NCBI RefSeq assembly: GCF_001605895.1
Contig: NZ_LUAW01000020.1
Span: 826 to 64,825 of the forward strand
Direction of reading: 5' to 3'
DNA from: Acinetobacter pragensis
GTDB lineage: Bacteria > Pseudomonadota > Gammaproteobacteria > Pseudomonadales > Moraxellaceae
DNA length: 64,000 nt
The notes below the pieces were generated by a model. The model did no database searches, had not been told where the DNA came from, and was given only the letters and a program-made list of their open reading frames with translations. Each line of letters opens with the position of its first letter. Positions within the stretch are counted from its first letter, which is position 1. Both the position numbers and the translations under genes were made by a program. Shown piece after piece: positions 62,842 to 64,000 of this stretch.

Positions 62842-64000
62842 TCAAAATGAATGGCCGATTTTAAGCCCATAAACCCAAGCCTCTTTGTTTTCTAAGGTGG
62901 ATAACGAGGTGACTGTAATACTGTTTTTATCAGGCTTAGACGGACGGAACCGGAAATAATAAATACCGCCAGAAAGGTATGTTTTAGATGAAAAATTGTG
63001 TCTGAATCCGGGGCCAATACTGTTATAGCCATCTGCGGGATTGACTGTTGAAGAGGGATTTTGGCTGCCGGAATCCCATGCAGTTTCTAAGCTGGCGTAC
63101 CACTGTTCATTAACCTGATGTGCTATGCCTAGTTTGGCTGACCATTGATCGGCTTTATAATCTACAAGATTAAACTCTGCTAAGGCTGGGACTAAATAAA
63201 TATAAGGGTCAATAACCTGAGAAAAGCCATCGGGCTGAATTTTAAAATCTTTCCAATTCACCCAGCGGATTGTGCCAAAAATCAGGTTGGATGCACTCAC
63301 TGGACTCATAAAATCAAACGTGACAGATTGGGGTGTTTCTATTTTTGTAGAATTTTCAAAATAGCCATTATCTGGCGTATTTTCCAGCGCTTGCACTTTA
63401 TGCTTGATTTTGGAACGGTAGGTGAGGCTGGTGCGCAAAGCCATTTCCGGAATTTGGTAGCTGAGGCCTGCAAGCCATCCGAGCGCGTAGTCTTTTTTTA
63501 ACTGCACTTGATAGCCATTAAAAAAATAATAGCTTTGTCCGAAAAGGCTTAAGTCTCCTTCAAAACTCTGCTGTGCTAAGCCTGCGTAAATATTCCACCG
63601 GCTGTTGGGCTGAAAACCAGCTAAAGCTGTGATGTTTTGAGTTTTTAGGTGAATATCGACGGCTTCCAGCTGTTCATAGCCGAGAATGGATTTTGGCCGA
63701 TAATCATAGTTTACTTTAATTCCAAAAGGCTGATCAAAAATCAATCCCGCAGAAAATTTAGGGTGCAGCTGCAGTTTGAGAGCGGCTTGAATAAAGACAG
63801 AATCTTCAACTAAATTTCCTGTTGAAAAATCAGTGATTCCCAGAGATTCAGACAATTGCTCCCGATTTGCATTTTCACCGCTAACATTGCCTTGGATTTG
63901 CCCCAAACTGAATTCGGTATAATTGCCGGTTTCAAAAAAAGATTGAATATTTTGACCTGACCGTTCTAAAGCTGCGGCATGGCCAGGCAGGGAAAGGCAT
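62842..64000 (-). CDS. FadL/OmpP1-family outer-membrane porin (partial)
   Basis: The open frame runs to the right edge without a start codon: the codons before 63906 continue as a signal-peptide-like LSLPGHAAA followed by LERSGQNIQSFFETGNYTEF, which is FadL-like, so the true start lies outside the window. The visible part covers about 386 residues: the OmpP1/FadL barrel with N-terminal GLGS/NANRxxAS-like plug features, a DQPFGIKVNYDY segment and a C-terminal WVYGLKIGHSF ending. These proteins transport long-chain fatty acids and other hydrophobic compounds across the outer membrane. The stop at 62842 is about 68 bp from the converging barrel gene. Confidence 0.88.
   Translation of the reverse strand, partial: CLSLPGHAAALERSGQNIQSFFETGNYTEFSLGQIQGNVSGENANREQLSESLGITDFSTGNLVEDSVFIQAALKLQLHPKFSAGLIFDQPFGIKVNYDYRPKSILGYEQLEAVDIHLKTQNITALAGFQPNSRWNIYAGLAQQSFEGDLSLFGQSYYFFNGYQVQLKKDYALGWLAGLSYQIPEMALRTSLTYRSKIKHKVQALENTPDNGYFENSTKIETPQSVTFDFMSPVSASNLIFGTIRWVNWKDFKIQPDGFSQVIDPYIYLVPALAEFNLVDYKADQWSAKLGIAHQVNEQWYASLETAWDSGSQNPSSTVNPADGYNSIGPGFRHNFSSKTYLSGGIYYFRFRPSKPDKNSITVTSLSTLENKEAWVYGLKIGHSF

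Overview
The window reads as a chromosomal core segment of a gamma-proteobacterium of the Moraxellaceae, most likely Acinetobacter. This rests on the GyrA, Pal/TolB, FadL-type and SerC sequences, the LolD plus single LolC/E-type permease pair, NadM in place of a NadD-only route, and numerous small Acinetobacter-like proteins. GC looks to be in the low-to-mid 40s by eye (not computed). I see no rRNA, tRNA, CRISPR array, prophage or intact insertion sequence.

Layout. 1-5.5 kb: end of etfB, etfA, a DinB-family gene, gyrA and a small lipoprotein. 5.6-12.9 kb: a GltP-type glutamate symporter, a four-gene export operon (TolC-like channel, HlyD adaptor, two ABC-2 permeases, no ATPase gene) and a divergent COQ4-like gene. 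13-17.9 kb: serC, a 46-residue membrane protein, an AT-rich gap with two consensus DnaA boxes, an unknown cytosolic protein, yaiI, an EamA transporter and a PilZ-like protein. 18-23.4 kb: lolC/E-type permease, lolD, comEC and a lipid A-type acyltransferase. 23.5-29.3 kb: S49 peptidase, alpha/beta hydrolase, purN-purM, a PerM/AI-2E family protein and hda. 29.3-33.6 kb: two tandem secreted CSLREA beta-helix proteins with GlyGly-CTERM-like tails. 33.8-35.2 kb: an ECF sigma factor, a probable anti-sigma factor and a DUF3106-like periplasmic protein. 35.3-46.8 kb: SpoU methyltransferase, fbp, a small acidic protein, ybgC-tolQRA-tolB-pal, ruvAB and a dGTPase. 47.4-51.2 kb: purL. 51.2-53 kb: a small accessory islet with a 42-residue membrane protein, an AT-rich orphan gene, palindromic repeats and a YqfO-like gene. 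53-64 kb: nitroreductase, enoyl-CoA hydratase, nadM, yceI, argP/argO, bcp, a Dph6-like ligase, queC/queE, dapD, an outer-membrane barrel and a FadL-family porin cut by the window edge.

Most genes are housekeeping, in short operons closed by clear GNRA/TTCG-type hairpin terminators. Functional groups are the Tol-Pal envelope machine, lipoprotein export, de novo purine synthesis (purL, purM, purN), queuosine precursor synthesis (queC, queE), lysine/diaminopimelate synthesis (dapD) and cationic amino-acid export (argP/argO).

The most unusual signals are: (1) a dispersed multi-hairpin repeat with two copies (44565-44658 and 51706-51793) whose stems differ by compensatory base-pair changes; (2) two perfect same-strand DnaA boxes 54 bp apart in an AT-rich gap; (3) a roughly 85-residue insertion in the GyrA C-terminal domain; (4) the tandem CSLREA/GlyGly-CTERM secreted pair preceded by an 18-bp palindrome; (5) an exporter operon with no ATPase gene; and (6) an ECF sigma module with an inverted repeat around a GAACTT motif.
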